Assembly (NCBI GenBank): GCA_002083525.1
Contig: LWDM01000064.1
Location: 1-50,630, forward strand
Direction of reading: 5' to 3'
Source of the DNA: Proteobacteria bacterium SG_bin9
Lineage (GTDB): Bacteria; Pseudomonadota; Alphaproteobacteria; Rhizobiales; Xanthobacteraceae
Length of the DNA: 50,630 nt
Position numbers and translations under genes: made by a program. Each line of letters starts with the position of its first letter. Within the stretch, counting starts at the first letter, position 1. The notes beneath the pieces are model-generated. The model made no database searches and had not been told where the DNA came from. It was given only the letters and a program-made list of their open reading frames with translations. Below, in pieces: positions 1 to 8,281 of the stretch.

Positions 1-473
1 TTCCGCAGCTGTTCGGCGGCGGCGAGGCCTATCTCGAACTGACTGGCGACGCGCCGGAAGGCGAAACGGCCACGGTGCTGAACCGCGGCGTGAAGGTCAT
101 GGCGCGGCCGCCGGGCAAGCGCAATTCGACGATTCAGTTGCTGTCGGGTGGTGAAAAGGCGATGACGGCGGTGGCGCTGCTGCTGGCGCTGTTCCAGCTC
201 AATCCGGCGCCGTTCTGTCTGATGGACGAAGTCGATGCCCCGCTCGATGACGCCAATGTCGGCCGCTTCTGCGAAGTCGTGAGGGAAATGTCGCAGGGCG
301 TTCAATTCATTATCATTACGCACAACAAAATCACGATGGAGCTGGCCGAACATCTCCACGGCGTGACGATGCAGGAACCGGGCGTGTCGCGACTGGTCAG
401 CGTCGACGTGCAGCAGGCCGTGGCGCTCGCCGGTTCGCCGGAAGAAGCCGCCGTGACCGCGCCGGCAGCGTGA
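1..473 (+). CDS. smc: Chromosome segregation protein SMC, C-terminal end (partial)
   Basis: The gene enters from the left edge, with its first complete codon at position 3, and stops with TGA at 471-473. What is visible is the C-terminal half of the SMC ATPase head: the ABC signature LLSGGEKAMTAVAL, the Walker B and D-loop segment FCLMDEVDAPLDDANV, and the switch histidine in IIITHNK. SMC dimers bind ATP between two heads and organise and segregate the chromosome. The coiled coils, hinge and Walker A lie outside the window. zipA starts 34 bases downstream and ligA follows it, the order found in Pseudomonas-like gammaproteobacteria. An Ala/Val-rich tail of about 20 residues follows the head. 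Confidence 0.95.
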   Translation, partial: PQLFGGGEAYLELTGDAPEGETATVLNRGVKVMARPPGKRNSTIQLLSGGEKAMTAVALLLALFQLNPAPFCLMDEVDAPLDDANVGRFCEVVREMSQGVQFIIITHNKITMELAEHLHGVTMQEPGVSRLVSVDVQQAVALAGSPEEAAVTAPAA

Positions 474-507
474 GTTCGGTCAGCGAATCAGGGCCAAGGG
501 CGAAACG

Positions 508-1260
508 ATGAGTCCATTGCAGTGGGCGTTGCTGATTTTCGCGGTCATCGCGGTCATCGCGATCTATTTCCTGTCGCGTCGCGACCGTCGCGCACTGAAC
601 AGCGATGACGAGCCGGCCGGCGAACTGCGTCCCGGAAGCGGCCGCGAGCGCCAGCTCGACATCTTTGGTGCCGAAGGCCAGCAGTTCGATGAATTCGGCG
701 TCGGCAAGCCGCGTCGCGTGGAGCCCCGCTTCAATGCCGGCAGCGCCAGCGATGCGCCGCCACCGCCGGTGCCACCGCGCGGGCCGACGCTGGTGTCGCC
801 GCCACCGCCGCCGCCGGTCAAACCCGCGGTCGCCGACAAGCCGCAGCAGCAGAAGATCGTGTCGCTGCTGATCGCCGAGCGCGAAGGCGTGCAGATCCAG
901 GGGCCGGAACTGCACGCAGCACTCGAGTCGGTCGGCCTCGAGTTCGGCGCGCGTCAGATCTATCACCGCCTGTCCGGCGGCGAAGCGGTGTTCAGCGTTG
1001 CCAGTCTGTTGAAGCCCGGCCATCTGGACCCGTCTGCGGGCGAGCACTTCTCGACGCCCGGTCTGACCTTGTTCATGGTGCTTCCCGGTCCGGTACGAGC
1101 GTCGGACGCGATCCGCGACATGATCGGCACGGCCGAAAAGCTGGCGCGAGCATTGAACGCGGACGTGTACGATTCGAAAAAGCAGGGCTTCACGCCATCG
1201 TCCGCCCGTGCACTGCAGCAGGAAGTGGAAGCTTGGGCGCGGCAGCACGCGCCGCACTGA
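508..1260 (+). CDS. zipA: Cell division protein ZipA
   Basis: A 250-residue protein with ZipA architecture. One N-terminal membrane anchor (about residues 4-22) is followed by a basic patch (SRRDRR), then a Pro-rich flexible linker with runs of four to six prolines (about residues 75-110), then a C-terminal globular domain (about 115-248) that would bind the C-terminal tail of FtsZ. In gammaproteobacteria ZipA tethers the Z-ring to the inner membrane. Its place between smc and ligA supports the call. A purine-rich stretch (AAGGGCG) precedes the ATG. ligA starts one base after the stop, so the two are probably co-transcribed. ZipA is not normally present in alphaproteobacteria, which matters because the right part of the window is alphaproteobacterial. 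Confidence 0.93.
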   Translation: MSPLQWALLIFAVIAVIAIYFLSRRDRRALNSDDEPAGELRPGSGRERQLDIFGAEGQQFDEFGVGKPRRVEPRFNAGSASDAPPPPVPPRGPTLVSPPPPPPVKPAVADKPQQQKIVSLLIAEREGVQIQGPELHAALESVGLEFGARQIYHRLSGGEAVFSVASLLKPGHLDPSAGEHFSTPGLTLFMVLPGPVRASDAIRDMIGTAEKLARALNADVYDSKKQGFTPSSARALQQEVEAWARQHAPH

Positions 1261-1261
1261 C

Positions 1262-3397
1262 ATGACCACGGCGGCGACGCGCGCCGCCGAACTGCGGCGG
1301 CAACTGGAGCGGGCCAATCACCGCTATTACGTGCTCGATGATCCGGAGCTTCCGGACGCCGAGTACGACCGGCTCTTTGCCGAGCTGCAGAAGCTCGAAG
1401 CCGAGCATCCCGAACTCAAGACCCCGGATTCTCCGACCCAGCGCGTCGGCGGTGCGCCGTCGCTGGCATTCGCGCCGGTGCGGCACCGCCAGCCGATGCT
1501 GAGCTTGCGCAAGGCCGACGACGAAGCCGCATTGCAGGATTTCGACCGCCGCGTGCGCGAGGTGCTGCTGAAGGGCAGCGTCGACTACATCGCCGAGCCG
1601 AAGCTCGATGGTCTCGCGGTTTCGCTGATCTACCAGAACGGCGTGTTCGTGCAGGGCGCGACCCGCGGCGATGGCGAAACCGGCGAGGACATCACCGCCA
1701 ACCTGCGCACGATCCGGTCGCTGCCGCTGCGGATCCAGGGCGAGGCACCGCCGCTGATCGAAGTGCGCGGCGAGGTCTACCTGCCGCTGGCCGGCTTCCG
1801 GAAAATGGTGGCGGATGCCGAGGCCAAAGGCGAAAAGCCGCCGGTCAATCCGCGCAATGCCGCGGCCGGCAGTCTGCGGCAGCTCGAATCGGTGATCACG
1901 GCGAAGCGGCCGCTGGCGTTCTACGCCTACGCGGTCGGCGTATCGGAAGGCTGGGCGGCGCCGTTGCAGCATCGCGACGTGCTGCGGCAGCTGCGCGACT
2001 GGGGCTTCCCGGTGTCCGAGCTGATCGAGCCGGTGACCGGCGCCGATGGCTGCCAGGCGTATTTCGAGCGGATGGGCGCGAAGCGCGCCAGCCTGCCGTT
2101 CGACATCGACGGCGTGGTGTTCAAGCTCGATGACCTCGCCGGTCGCGAGGAACTCGGCACCGTGTCGCGCGAGCCGCGCTGGGCCGTGGCGTACAAGTTC
2201 GCGGCCGAGGAAGCGGTGACGGTGCTCGAAAACGTCGAGTTCCAGATCGGCCGCACCGGCGCCGTGACGCCGGTCGCACGGCTGAAGCCGGTGTTCGTCG
2301 GCGGCGCCAATGTCAGCAACGCCACCCTGCACAACATGGACGAGGTGCAGCGCAAGGACGTGCGCGTGGGCGATACCGTGGTCGTGCGCCGTGCTGGCGA
2401 CGTGATTCCCGAGGTCAAGGAAGTGGTACTTGCGCTGCGGCCAGCCGATGCCCGCATCGTCAGTCTGCCGGCGGCCTGTCCGGTTTGCGGCGGCCAGATC
2501 GCCCGCGAGGAAGGCGAGGCGATCGCCCGCTGCACCAACGGCCTGTCGTGCCACGCGCAGTTGCACGGTGCGCTGATCCACTTCGTGTCGCGCAAGGCGA
2601 TCGACATCGACGGCCTCGGCGAAAAGCTGCTGGCGCTGGTGATCGACGAACGGGGTGTCGCCACGCCTGCCGACATTTATCTGAAGCTGAATGCGGAGAA
2701 TCTGGCTGCGCTGGAGCGCATGGGCGAGAAGTCGGCCCAGAACCTGGTCAAGGCGATCGATGCCAGCCGCCACACCACGTTCGGCCGCTTCCTGTTCGCG
2801 CTCGGCATTCCGGTGGTCGGCGAAACCACGGCGCGTGACCTGGCGCAGCATTTCGGCACGCTGGAGGCGCTGATCGCTGCGGCCGAGAGCGACGCGAAGC
2901 ACGCGGAAGCGCGTCACGTCATGCAGCTCGAGCGCGAAGCCGAAGAGCAGCGCAGCGGCAAAAAGATTCGCCGCAGCGACGCCGAGCGGGCGCCGGCCTA
3001 TCCGCAGTTGCAGGCGGTGCCGGACGTCGGCGAGACCGTGGCCGCGTCGATTGCCCATTTCCTGGCCGAGCCGCGCAACCGCGCCGTGATCGACACGCTC
3101 GTCGCCCCGGTCGAGGCGGGTGGTGCGGGCATCCACTGGCCAGCCCCGAAAGCGGCCGCGGACGGCGTGCTGACCGGCAAGACCTTCGTCATCACCGGTA
3201 CCTTGCCCGGCATCAGCCGCGAGGACGCTTCGGCACTGATCGAGGCCAACGGCGGCAAGGTCAGCGGCAGCGTCTCGGCCAAGACCGACTTCCTGCTGGC
3301 TGGCGAAGCGGCCGGTTCCAAGCTCGCGAAGGCCGAGAAGCTCGGCGTGCCGGTGCTCGACCTCGACGGTCTTCGCGCCCTGATCGCCCAAAATTAA
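1262..3397 (+). CDS. ligA: NAD-dependent DNA ligase LigA
   Basis: NAD+-dependent DNA ligase of 711 residues, sealing nicks in replication and repair. Domain order is complete: Ia domain with RYYVLDDPELPDAEYD (about 21-36), adenylation domain with catalytic Lys114 in AEPKLDGLAVS, OB fold, a four-cysteine zinc finger (CPVCGG then CTNGLSC, about 408-430), helix-hairpin-helix repeats, and a C-terminal BRCT domain (about 633-711). The ATG at 1262 lies one base after zipA; an upstream in-frame GTG at 1208 would overlap zipA and is disfavoured. The protein is about 40 residues longer than usual because of a charged Glu/Arg/Lys-rich insertion (about residues 541-579) inside the HhH region. The stop codon touches a palindromic repeat. 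Confidence 0.96.
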   Translation: MTTAATRAAELRRQLERANHRYYVLDDPELPDAEYDRLFAELQKLEAEHPELKTPDSPTQRVGGAPSLAFAPVRHRQPMLSLRKADDEAALQDFDRRVREVLLKGSVDYIAEPKLDGLAVSLIYQNGVFVQGATRGDGETGEDITANLRTIRSLPLRIQGEAPPLIEVRGEVYLPLAGFRKMVADAEAKGEKPPVNPRNAAAGSLRQLESVITAKRPLAFYAYAVGVSEGWAAPLQHRDVLRQLRDWGFPVSELIEPVTGADGCQAYFERMGAKRASLPFDIDGVVFKLDDLAGREELGTVSREPRWAVAYKFAAEEAVTVLENVEFQIGRTGAVTPVARLKPVFVGGANVSNATLHNMDEVQRKDVRVGDTVVVRRAGDVIPEVKEVVLALRPADARIVSLPAACPVCGGQIAREEGEAIARCTNGLSCHAQLHGALIHFVSRKAIDIDGLGEKLLALVIDERGVATPADIYLKLNAENLAALERMGEKSAQNLVKAIDASRHTTFGRFLFALGIPVVGETTARDLAQHFGTLEALIAAAESDAKHAEARHVMQLEREAEEQRSGKKIRRSDAERAPAYPQLQAVPDVGETVAASIAHFLAEPRNRAVIDTLVAPVEAGGAGIHWPAPKAAADGVLTGKTFVITGTLPGISREDASALIEANGGKVSGSVSAKTDFLLAGEAAGSKLAKAEKLGVPVLDLDGLRALIAQN

Positions 3398-3441
3398 TTG
3401 GGGTCAGATACACATTATTTAATGTGTATCTGACCCCAATT
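3396..3441. repeat. REP-type perfect palindrome between convergent genes
   Basis: Two perfect 21-base arms (3396-3416 and 3421-3441) flank a 4-base loop. The core TTGGGGTCAGATACACATT resembles the GTCAG-containing palindromes that are scattered in gammaproteobacterial genomes and often go with REP-associated tyrosine transposases. It sits between the convergent ends of ligA and the DUF4184 gene and could terminate both transcripts. It overlaps the last two bases of the ligA stop and supplies the last seven codons and the stop of the minus-strand gene. Confidence 0.8.
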
Positions 3442-4192
3442 TCTGTGACTTGCGCCGCCACAGCTGCCAGATGACGGCGTAGCCGAGCACGGTCACGCCG
3501 ATCGCCGGCAGCGCCGCGCGCACGGCGCGGGTCAGAACGGTGCGCCCCGCGAATGGACTGTCGTGGCCGCTGGCGGCGGCCAGCGCGAACGCGGCAATGG
3601 CGAGCGAGGAGACGGCGATCAGGCTGATCCGCATCGTGATCGGCAAAATCAGCGTCGGGCGCACGGCCGGCGGCGTGCGTTGCCACCAGCGCACGAGCCA
3701 CAGCGCCAGCAATGCCAGCGCGATCATGGCGCTGCCATGGCGCAGCAGGTCCTGCGGATAGATCGGCACGCCGCGGATCACGGTCAGCGGCGCAATCAGA
3801 GAGGCGGTGTACGGCAGCGAGAAATTGATCGTCGTCATGCGATCCCAGGCGACGTGGGTCAACCAGCCGAGCACAAGACCGAGCGTGATCCGCCCGACCT
3901 CGACGAACGTGCGCGGCAGCGGCGCTTCCGCCGGCAGTCGCGCCGCGAATCCGGCAGGTGCCAGTGCCAGCAGCGGTTCCCGCAGCAGACGCTGGAAGAT
4001 CAGCCAGACCAGCCAGCCGGCCGGCACGCTGTACATCAGCAAGCCGCGCCGGCCGTGCGTGAAGCCGCGCGGCAGGTCGATCGACAGGAAATGTCCGGCA
4101 TCGGCAACCATGCTGCCGATGACCAGAGCGGACAGTGGCGCGAGGCGGCGCAGCGGAACCACCGCAGCGGGATGAGCAAGCGTGAACGGCAT
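3419..4192 (-). CDS. DUF4184 family membrane protein
   Basis: A 257-residue polytopic membrane protein starting MPFTLAHPAAVVPL, the hallmark opening of the DUF4184 family, followed by a GSMVADAGHFL segment that matches the family's conserved Asp/His-bearing region. About five or six hydrophobic segments are visible. Function is unknown; the family distantly resembles membrane-bound metal-dependent hydrolases, but I see no proof of catalysis. It is convergent with ligA. The last residues (KLGSDTH) are read from the palindromic repeat, so the original C-terminus was probably replaced when the repeat inserted. Confidence 0.8.
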   Translation of the reverse strand: MPFTLAHPAAVVPLRRLAPLSALVIGSMVADAGHFLSIDLPRGFTHGRRGLLMYSVPAGWLVWLIFQRLLREPLLALAPAGFAARLPAEAPLPRTFVEVGRITLGLVLGWLTHVAWDRMTTINFSLPYTASLIAPLTVIRGVPIYPQDLLRHGSAMIALALLALWLVRWWQRTPPAVRPTLILPITMRISLIAVSSLAIAAFALAAASGHDSPFAGRTVLTRAVRAALPAIGVTVLGYAVIWQLWRRKSQKLGSDTH

Positions 4193-4504
4193 CGGGGCGG
4201 TTGAAAGATTGACGCCATGCGGCAGGTGCGCAGGCTGCAGCTTTCAGGCCAATACCGCTAGTCGATAGCGCGCACCGATGCCGCGAACTGCCAACCCGTT
4301 CGCAATGCGTTGCAACGTGCTGGCAGGTCGAATCGCCGGGACGCGTGCCGGGGTCTGGCAAGGTGTTTGCCGGAGCTTCGAGCGAGAGAGATTCCGGCCG
4401 AACGACGCGGATCGCCCGGCAACCGCGCCAGATCATGGTCTTTGCCAGCGCTTTCCCGTAAAACACGCGTTCGCCGCGCGCCGGTACCGTGAAAATCGAC
4501 TCGA
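4193..4504. other. Intergenic region between divergent genes
   Basis: About 310 bases separate the minus-strand DUF4184 start from plus-strand yaeQ. Reading frames here are short and lack Shine-Dalgarno sequences, so I read them as chance high-GC frames. The region presumably holds both promoters, but I cannot point to a convincing -35/-10 pair. Confidence 0.4.
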
Positions 4505-5038
4505 ATGGCGCTCAAGGCCACCATCTTCAAGGCACAACTGCAGATCGCCGACATGGATCGCGGCTACTACGCGGAGCATGCGTTGACCATTGCCCGCCAT
4601 CCGTCGGAGACCGACGAACGCATGATGGTGCGCGTGCTGGTGTTCGCGCTGCACGCGCACGAGCGGCTGGAACTCGGCAAGGGCTTGAGCGATCCGGACG
4701 AGCCCGACCTCTGGCGCAAGGATCTGACCGGCCTCATCGAGGAATGGATCGAACTCGGCCAGCCGGACGAGAAGAACGTGATTCGCGCCTGCGGCCGCGC
4801 CGGGCAGGTCTTCGTCTACGGCTTCAATCGTGCAGCGGATCCGTGGTGGCAGCTCGCGGAGCCGAAGCTGGCGCGGGCGAAGAACCTCGGCGTGCGCAAG
4901 GTCAATGTCAGCGGCGACGTGAGCTTGGCGCAACTGGCCCAGCGGACGATGCAGCTGCACTGCACGATTCAGGATGGTCAGGTCTGGCTCGGCGATGGCG
5001 AACGCACCGTCGCCGTCGATCTCGTGACCCTGCGCTGA
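4505..5038 (+). CDS. yaeQ: YaeQ family protein
   Basis: A 177-residue protein of typical YaeQ length with the family's start MALKATIFKAQLQIADMDR, a central GLSDPDEPDLW segment, and IELGQPDEKNVIRACGRA, as in the Escherichia coli protein. YaeQ has a fold related to PD-(D/E)XK nucleases; its physiological role is not settled, though the E. coli gene was reported to compensate for loss of the elongation factor RfaH. No clear Shine-Dalgarno sequence precedes the ATG. The exporter gene starts 14 bases after the stop, suggesting one transcript. Confidence 0.9.
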   Translation: MALKATIFKAQLQIADMDRGYYAEHALTIARHPSETDERMMVRVLVFALHAHERLELGKGLSDPDEPDLWRKDLTGLIEEWIELGQPDEKNVIRACGRAGQVFVYGFNRAADPWWQLAEPKLARAKNLGVRKVNVSGDVSLAQLAQRTMQLHCTIQDGQVWLGDGERTVAVDLVTLR

Positions 5039-5052
5039 ACCGGGCCGCCCGC

Positions 5053-6000
5053 GTGCGCATCGGCATTCTCTACGCGATTCTGGCCTGCGCCGGCTGGGGC
5101 TTTGCCTTCGTCGGCCCGCTGATTCTGAGCGACTGGCCCGGACTCGCGGTCGCCGCCGGGCGCTACATGGCCTATGGCCTGGGTTCGATCGTGACGCTGT
5201 GGCTGCTGCATCGGCGCGGCCGCGTGAATCTGCGGGATGCCGCGCTGTGGCGGGAAGCCGCAGTGCTGACCTTGTTCGGCAATCTCCTGTACTACGCGCT
5301 GCTCAGCGTGTCGGTGCAGAAGGCCGGCTACGTGATGCCGACCCTGATCATCGGGCTGCTGCCGGTCACCGTCTCGCTGGCCGCGCGCATTCGCGATCAG
5401 CAGCCGCTGACGGCGCGCTATCTGTGGGCACTGCTGCTGATCCTTGGCGGTCTGTGGCTGGCGCAGGCCCCGACGGCCGGGAAGGGCAGCACGGCCTTCG
5501 TCGATGGGCCAACCCGCGACGAGCTGATCGGCTGGGCCTGCGCCGCCGGATCGCTGCTGCTGTGGACGGTTTACGGCGTGATGAATGCCGAGCGCCTGAA
5601 GCTCGCCGTCGCCAGACCCGGCGGCATGACCGGCCTGCAGTGGACGTCATTGCAGGGTGCTGCGGCGCTGCCGTTCTCGCTGCTGCTGTTTGCCGCCACC
5701 CAGCCGGCTACCGTTCCCGTGGCGCAGGGCTGGTGGTTGTTCGGCGGCATCAGCCTGTTTCTCGGGCTGGTCACGTCGTGGGCGGCGAATACCTTGTGGA
5801 ACATGTCGAGTCACAGCCTGCCGTCGTCGCTGCTCGGCCAGATGATCGTGTTCGAAACCATCGCCGGCATTGCCTACGGTGCGGTCTGGAGCGGGGCGAC
5901 ACCGCCACTGACCGTGCTGATCGGCACCGCGATCCTGATTACCGGCGTCATCGTCGCGGTCAGCGAGCGCAGCCGTGCCGTGACGCCATCCGCTGCTTGA
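5053..6000 (+). CDS. EamA/DMT family transporter
   Basis: A membrane protein of 315 residues with about ten hydrophobic helices in two EamA-like halves (roughly 1-145 and 160-310), the drug/metabolite transporter arrangement. The first helix (GILYAILACAGWGFAFVGP) carries the W-G-F/S motif typical of the family. I chose the GTG at 5053 because it lies just before the first helix and after yaeQ; the frame stays open upstream through yaeQ, but that part is a shadow of yaeQ. Substrate unknown. A flavoprotein gene follows after 19 bases. This is one of two EamA transporters in the left part. Confidence 0.82.
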   Translation: MRIGILYAILACAGWGFAFVGPLILSDWPGLAVAAGRYMAYGLGSIVTLWLLHRRGRVNLRDAALWREAAVLTLFGNLLYYALLSVSVQKAGYVMPTLIIGLLPVTVSLAARIRDQQPLTARYLWALLLILGGLWLAQAPTAGKGSTAFVDGPTRDELIGWACAAGSLLLWTVYGVMNAERLKLAVARPGGMTGLQWTSLQGAAALPFSLLLFAATQPATVPVAQGWWLFGGISLFLGLVTSWAANTLWNMSSHSLPSSLLGQMIVFETIAGIAYGAVWSGATPPLTVLIGTAILITGVIVAVSERSRAVTPSAA

Positions 6001-6019
6001 GCCGAATTTCGGAAACCTG

Positions 6020-7645
6020 ATGATGAACCCCAGCTACGACGCAATCCTGATCGGCGGCGGCCACAACGGCCTGGTCTGCGCCACGACCCTGGCCAAGGCC
6101 GGGAAGAAAGTGCTGGTGCTCGAACGGCATACGGTGGTCGGCGGTGCTGCGGTGACCGAGGAAATCGCCCCCGGTTATCGCGCCTCCACCGCGTCCTACC
6201 TGATCAGCCTGCTGCTGCCGGAAGTGGTGAAGGAAATGGAACTCGCGAAGCACGGCTACAAGGTGCTGGGCCGCAATCCGTCGTCGTTCACGCCGCTGCC
6301 GGACGGCCGTTCGCTGCTGATGGGCCCGGACGAAGCGCTGAACCATCGCGAGATCGCGAAGTTCTCCGCGCGCGATGCCGAGGCTTATCCGAAGTACGAA
6401 GCCTGGCTGACCCGCGTCGCCGAATGCATCGAGCCGCTGCTGACCGAGCCGCCGGCCGATCTGCTGCCACTGCCGGTCACGTGGCGCGCACGCGGCTGGC
6501 TGTCGCGCCTGCGCGAGCTGCGCCGCAGCCGCAAGCTGTATCGCGCGATGCAGGCGCTGGGCGACGAACTGCCGCAGAGCATCGAACTGCTGACCGGCGC
6601 GGCGCGGCCGATCCTCGATCGCTGGTTCGAGTCCGACGTGCTGAAGGCCACGCTCGCCACCGATGCCGTGATTGGCGCGCAGCAACCGATTTCGGCACCG
6701 GGCACCGGCTACGTCCTGCTGCACCACGTCATGGGCACGGCCGGCGGTGCCCGCGGCGTCTGGGGCTATGTCGAAGGCGGCATGGGCGCGGTGACGCAGG
6801 CGATGGCCGCGTCCGCGCGCGCGGCGGGTGTCGAGATTCGCCTCGGGGCGGAGGTTGGCGAAATCGTGGTCGAAGACGGCCGTGCGGTCGGCGTGCGGAT
6901 GCGCGGCGGCGATGTGATTCGCGCGAAGACCGTGATCTCGAACGCCACGCCCGACGTCACCTTCCGCAAGCTGCTGCCGGCCGCGGCGCTGCCGAAGCCG
7001 TTCGCCGATGCGGTGGCTCGCATCGACTATGCGAGTGCGTCGATGAAGATCAATCTCGCGGTGTCCGAGCTGCCGGATTTCATCGCGATGCCGGGCAAGG
7101 CGACGGTCGGCCCGCAGCATCGCGGCACGATCCACATCAGCCCGACGATGGAATATCTCGAAGCCGCGTACGACGATGCCCGCCGTGGCCAGCCGTCGAC
7201 GGCGCCGATCCTCGAACTGACGATTCCGACCTCGGTCGACACCACCTTGGCGCCGCCAGGCCATCACATCGTGCAGATGTTCATCCAGTACGCGCCGTAC
7301 CAGCTCGCCGAAGGCCTGCACTGGGATGCAATCCGCGAAGACTTCGCCGATCGCTGCATCGCCGCCGTCAACGACTATGCGCCGAACTTCGCCGCCAGCG
7401 TGCTGCACCGCCAGATATTGACGCCGCTGGACCTCGAACGTCGCTTCGCCCTCACCGGCGGCAACATCTTCCACGGCTCGATGGCGCTGCACCAACTGTT
7501 CTCAATGCGCCCGATCCCCGGCTGGGCCGACTACCGCACACCGCTGCGCGGCCTGTTCCTGTGCGGCTCCGGCAACCATCCGGGCGGCGGCGTCACGGGT
7601 GCTCCCGGACGCAACTGTGCGCATGAGGTTTTGCGGGGCGGTTGA
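6020..7645 (+). CDS. PYROXD2-like FAD-dependent oxidoreductase (phytoene desaturase superfamily)
   Basis: A 541-residue flavoprotein. The N-terminal Rossmann motif is AILIGGGHNGLVCA (about residues 8-21), followed by the acidic strand end VLVLERHTVVGGAA that binds the FAD ribose. The C-terminal flavin-binding segment GLFLCGSGNHPGGGVTGAPG (about 514-533) is nearly diagnostic for the PYROXD2 subgroup of carotenoid-desaturase-like enzymes. No phytoene synthase or other carotenoid gene is nearby, so carotenoid desaturation is not supported and the substrate is unknown. The start (two consecutive ATGs) lies 19 bases after the EamA gene, probably in one operon. Confidence 0.88.
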   Translation: MMNPSYDAILIGGGHNGLVCATTLAKAGKKVLVLERHTVVGGAAVTEEIAPGYRASTASYLISLLLPEVVKEMELAKHGYKVLGRNPSSFTPLPDGRSLLMGPDEALNHREIAKFSARDAEAYPKYEAWLTRVAECIEPLLTEPPADLLPLPVTWRARGWLSRLRELRRSRKLYRAMQALGDELPQSIELLTGAARPILDRWFESDVLKATLATDAVIGAQQPISAPGTGYVLLHHVMGTAGGARGVWGYVEGGMGAVTQAMAASARAAGVEIRLGAEVGEIVVEDGRAVGVRMRGGDVIRAKTVISNATPDVTFRKLLPAAALPKPFADAVARIDYASASMKINLAVSELPDFIAMPGKATVGPQHRGTIHISPTMEYLEAAYDDARRGQPSTAPILELTIPTSVDTTLAPPGHHIVQMFIQYAPYQLAEGLHWDAIREDFADRCIAAVNDYAPNFAASVLHRQILTPLDLERRFALTGGNIFHGSMALHQLFSMRPIPGWADYRTPLRGLFLCGSGNHPGGGVTGAPGRNCAHEVLRGG

Positions 7646-7754
7646 TGCGAACCGATAGGGCAAGGGGTGACCTGTCGCTGTCTGACGGTCCAGCCCGCTT
7701 ACGGGAGCGTGCACCGAGCGCGCGGCGCTTTACTGCAGGCAGGGACGCATCAAC

Positions 7755-8102
7755 ATGAAACCGCACGTTGTTTTCATCGATGTCGACGACACCTTGGTGC
7801 GTTCGGTCGGCAGCAAGCGAATTCCGATGTCCGGCGTCGTGGCAGATGTGCGTCGTCTCAAGGAATCCGGTGCCGTTCTGTACTTGTGGAGTTCGGGCGG
7901 TCAGGAGTACGCGAGGGCATCCGCGGAGGAGCTTGGAATCACCGATTGCTTCACGGCATTCCTTCCCAAGCCGCACGTCATCGTCGACGATCAGCCGATG
8001 CACCGTTGGCAGACCACGCGCCATGTTTATCCAGCACAAGTGATAGATGCATGGCCTGGCAGAATTGCCAACAGGCCCGCGGAAGCCGACCCGACGAGCT
8101 GA
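7755..8102 (+). CDS. Small HAD-like hydrolase domain protein
   Basis: A 115-residue protein with a compact HAD core: motif I DVDDT with nucleophile Asp9 and acid/base Asp11, a possible motif II serine in LYLWSSGG, Lys72 in LPKPHVIVDDQ, and the acidic pair Asp78/Asp79. There is no room for a cap domain, as in small phosphatases acting on macromolecules or phosphosugars. Substrate unknown. The gene stands alone, 109 bases after the flavoprotein, and is followed 8 bases later by a perfect inverted repeat that probably ends transcription. Confidence 0.75.
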   Translation: MKPHVVFIDVDDTLVRSVGSKRIPMSGVVADVRRLKESGAVLYLWSSGGQEYARASAEELGITDCFTAFLPKPHVIVDDQPMHRWQTTRHVYPAQVIDAWPGRIANRPAEADPTS

Positions 8103-8110
8103 TGCTGAAG

Positions 8111-8138
8111 TGTCTTGGTTTACAAGCAAACCAAGACA
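8111..8138 (+). terminator. Perfect 11-bp inverted repeat after the HAD gene
   Basis: Arms TGTCTTGGTTT (8111-8121) and AAACCAAGACA (8128-8138) pair perfectly around a 6-base loop, 8 bases after the HAD stop codon. No T-run follows, so it may be a weak or factor-assisted terminator, or a small repeat unit. Confidence 0.5.
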
Positions 8139-8281
8139 TTGGCCCCTGACGGAGTGGGCGTCCGGTTGTTGCAATGGCAACCAAGCGCGATTGGCGTGAA
8201 ACGCGACGAATCGGGGTCTATGGACGACCGTGATGTCTGCACCGGGCGTACCATGCGCGCCTGCCTTTTCGAGAATGTTCC

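Noticed and set aside
1190..3391. A 733-residue open frame on the minus strand opposite ligA
   Set aside because: It is the antisense shadow of a high-GC gene. The plus strand encodes a complete LigA, and the minus frame is His/Arg/Gln-rich with no domain.
4489..5052. N-terminal extension of the EamA gene through yaeQ
   Set aside because: The extension overlaps yaeQ entirely in another frame and is Arg-rich without homology. The transporter starts at the GTG at 5053.
5960..7495. A 511-residue minus-strand frame opposite the PYROXD2-like gene
   Set aside because: Antisense shadow with the same Arg/His/Gln-rich composition. The plus strand has clear FAD motifs.
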